The position numbers were made by a program, and so were the translations under genes. Source: Alphaproteobacteria bacterium (GTDB taxonomy: Bacteria; Pseudomonadota; Alphaproteobacteria; Micropepsales; Micropepsaceae). From it: a stretch of DNA of 8,400 nucleotides. Shown here piece after piece: positions 7,533-8,400 of this stretch. The DNA lies in NCBI GenBank assembly GCA_028869355.1, contig JAGWSK010000097.1, forward strand, positions 1-8,400, given 5' to 3'. The notes beneath the pieces were generated by a model, which was given only the letters and a program-made list of their open reading frames with translations, had not been told where the DNA came from and ran no database searches. Positions within the stretch are counted from its first letter, which is position 1. Each line of letters begins with the position of its first letter.

Positions 7533-8400
7533 CTATTTTCTACGAACGTATTTGCCATACGCTTCGGCGAATGCCTGGCCGAAGCTTCCCTGGAAATCTT
7601 CCTCCAGCTCACGCGCGATTTCCGCGTGCATTGTTTCATACATTTCCCACAACCGCGCCTTTCGCATACCCGGAAGGCCGTCGAACACCGAGCGCTTTTC
7701 GAGGCGTCGCGCCAGCCTTTCCGGATCGATCTGTTCCAGGAGGTGCTTCAGCGCGACCTGAATCCCGGCGATCAATGCCAATTCGTGCGCCTTGACATCT
7801 TCGAGCGCCTCGCGCATCGCCTGTGGACCAGGGGTAAAGCCTCTGCGTCCCAGGATCATCGCGGCCAATGCCTCGTCGACCGGCAGCTTGGGTTTGACCG
7901 CATTATTCTGATCTGCGGCCAATTCGGTTTTCTCGATCCGAAATTCCGTCTTGAACTGTTCGCGAGCGATAAGAATGGCCCGAATGCCCTCCAACGCGGC
8001 GCGATATGTCTCGCCGGCGAGGCGAAGTTTGGTGTTGGAATCTCCGCCCGCCGGAATGACCCGAAGTCCCGCGCCGCGTAAAAACTCGTTCAATCCGTCA
8101 GACAGCGGCGGAGACGGTTTTGGCGCTTCAGCCGCGGGACGAAGATCAGCAAACATATCCCCGTCTTCCGGCAGCAGGTTGCGGACTTGCGGGAGTGGAA
8201 ACACCTCTCTTTCGGGGGCAATGGGATCGGAAGCTTTCGGTTCGTCAGTTTCCAGGGCCTGGGGCGACAGAACCGAACTGGACGCGACGAGCTCTTTGAA
8301 ATCGAAGTCTTCCAGAATCCGGCGTGGTGGTGACACGGCGAAGTCCTGACCTGGCGCGAAATCCGGCTCATGCGAAAAATCGGGTTGTGCAGGAAAATCA
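7533..8400 (-). CDS. tagH: TagH/Fha, T6SS FHA-domain protein (partial; N-terminal FHA domain beyond right edge)
   Basis: Fha proteins bind phosphothreonine through an N-terminal FHA domain and so promote T6SS assembly or firing. Only the linker and the C-terminal T6SS-specific domain are in the window: 289 codons ending at TAG (7533-7535). The reading frame stays open to the right edge. GTG codons such as 8336 are internal, since the Asp-Phe repeat upstream continues in frame. The first ~110 residues are a Pro/Asp/Phe-rich, probably disordered linker. The C-terminal domain shows FLRGAGL, then FTPGPQAMREALEDVKAHE, then IAGIQVALKHLLEQIDPERL, and ends with LWEMYETMHAEIAREL and FGQAFAEAYGKY, matching the C-terminal domain of T6SS FHA proteins. 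In the rhizobial imp order this is impI. The identity is secure from the C-terminal domain and the position before tssK; the FHA domain itself cannot be seen here. Confidence 0.93.
   Translation of the reverse strand, partial: DFPAQPDFSHEPDFAPGQDFAVSPPRRILEDFDFKELVASSSVLSPQALETDEPKASDPIAPEREVFPLPQVRNLLPEDGDMFADLRPAAEAPKPSPPLSDGLNEFLRGAGLRVIPAGGDSNTKLRLAGETYRAALEGIRAILIAREQFKTEFRIEKTELAADQNNAVKPKLPVDEALAAMILGRRGFTPGPQAMREALEDVKAHELALIAGIQVALKHLLEQIDPERLARRLEKRSVFDGLPGMRKARLWEMYETMHAEIARELEEDFQGSFGQAFAEAYGKYVRRK
8328..8399 (-). repeat. Six-residue Asp-Phe tandem repeat in the TagH linker
   Basis: Four consecutive 18-bp units encode DFPAQP, DFSHEP, DFAPGQ and DFAVSP. Asp-Phe recurs exactly every six residues, while codons and intervening residues vary. 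A further EDFDF follows about six residues later. The array may continue beyond the right edge. It looks like a repeated short linear motif in a disordered linker rather than a recent DNA duplication. Confidence 0.7.

Noticed and set aside
6827..7795. Long plus-strand open frame (322 codons) opposite tssK and the end of tagH
   Set aside because: It is antisense across tssK, the intergenic gap and tagH, with low-complexity shadow-like composition, no family resemblance and no convincing ribosome-binding site.
1..8400. Hidden mobile element, CRISPR array, tRNA, effector-immunity pair or novel defence system
   Set aside because: Nearly all sequence is accounted for by six contiguous, co-oriented T6SS genes. 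I saw no direct-repeat arrays, terminal inverted repeats, tRNA-like folds or composition breaks. No toxin or immunity genes lie in this part of the cluster.

Overview
The window is a stretch of a type VI secretion system (T6SS) gene cluster. Every gene is on the minus strand, so transcription runs from the right edge to the left edge. In transcription order it reads tagH/fha (3' part only), tssK, tssL (with an OmpA-like C-terminus), tssM, tagF and pppA (5' part only). There are no RNA genes, insertion sequences, CRISPR arrays or metabolic genes.

The gene order is the same as impI-impJ-impK-impL-impM in the 'imp' clusters of Agrobacterium and other rhizobia. By comparison with those clusters, tssG (impH) may lie beyond the right edge and the kinase gene ppkA (impN) beyond the left edge. 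The order, the TssL with an OmpA domain, the phospho-regulation genes and the fairly GC-rich sequence suggest an alphaproteobacterium, probably Hyphomicrobiales/Rhizobiales. That placement is inference and no species is claimed.

Layout on the plus-strand scale: 1-621 PppA phosphatase (C-terminal end outside); 618-1250 TagF; 1232-4804 TssM; 4811-6124 TssL; 6128-7459 TssK; 7460-7532 the only real intergenic gap (73 bp); 7533-8400 the C-terminal part of the FHA protein TagH. Junctions are very tight: an ATGA stop/start overlap (tagF/pppA), a 19-bp overlap (tssM/tagF), 6 bp (tssL/tssM) and 3 bp (tssK/tssL). This indicates one operon with translational coupling.

Functionally, TssL and TssM form the inner-membrane part of the membrane complex, and TssK is the baseplate adaptor that docks onto it. 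TagH/Fha, PppA and TagF belong to the threonine-phosphorylation switch that turns T6SS firing on or off. TssL carries a Thr-Val-Ile-Arg-Pro motif near its N-terminus. It matches in position the threonine that PpkA phosphorylates and Fha binds in Agrobacterium TssL, so substrate, reader and eraser may all be encoded here.

The system itself is known. The details worth a second look are a perfect 10-bp tandem duplication across the tssK start codon that creates an out-of-frame decoy start, a six-residue Asp-Phe repeat in the TagH linker, the split form of tagF-pppA (fused in Agrobacterium), and an Ala-rich linker in TssM.
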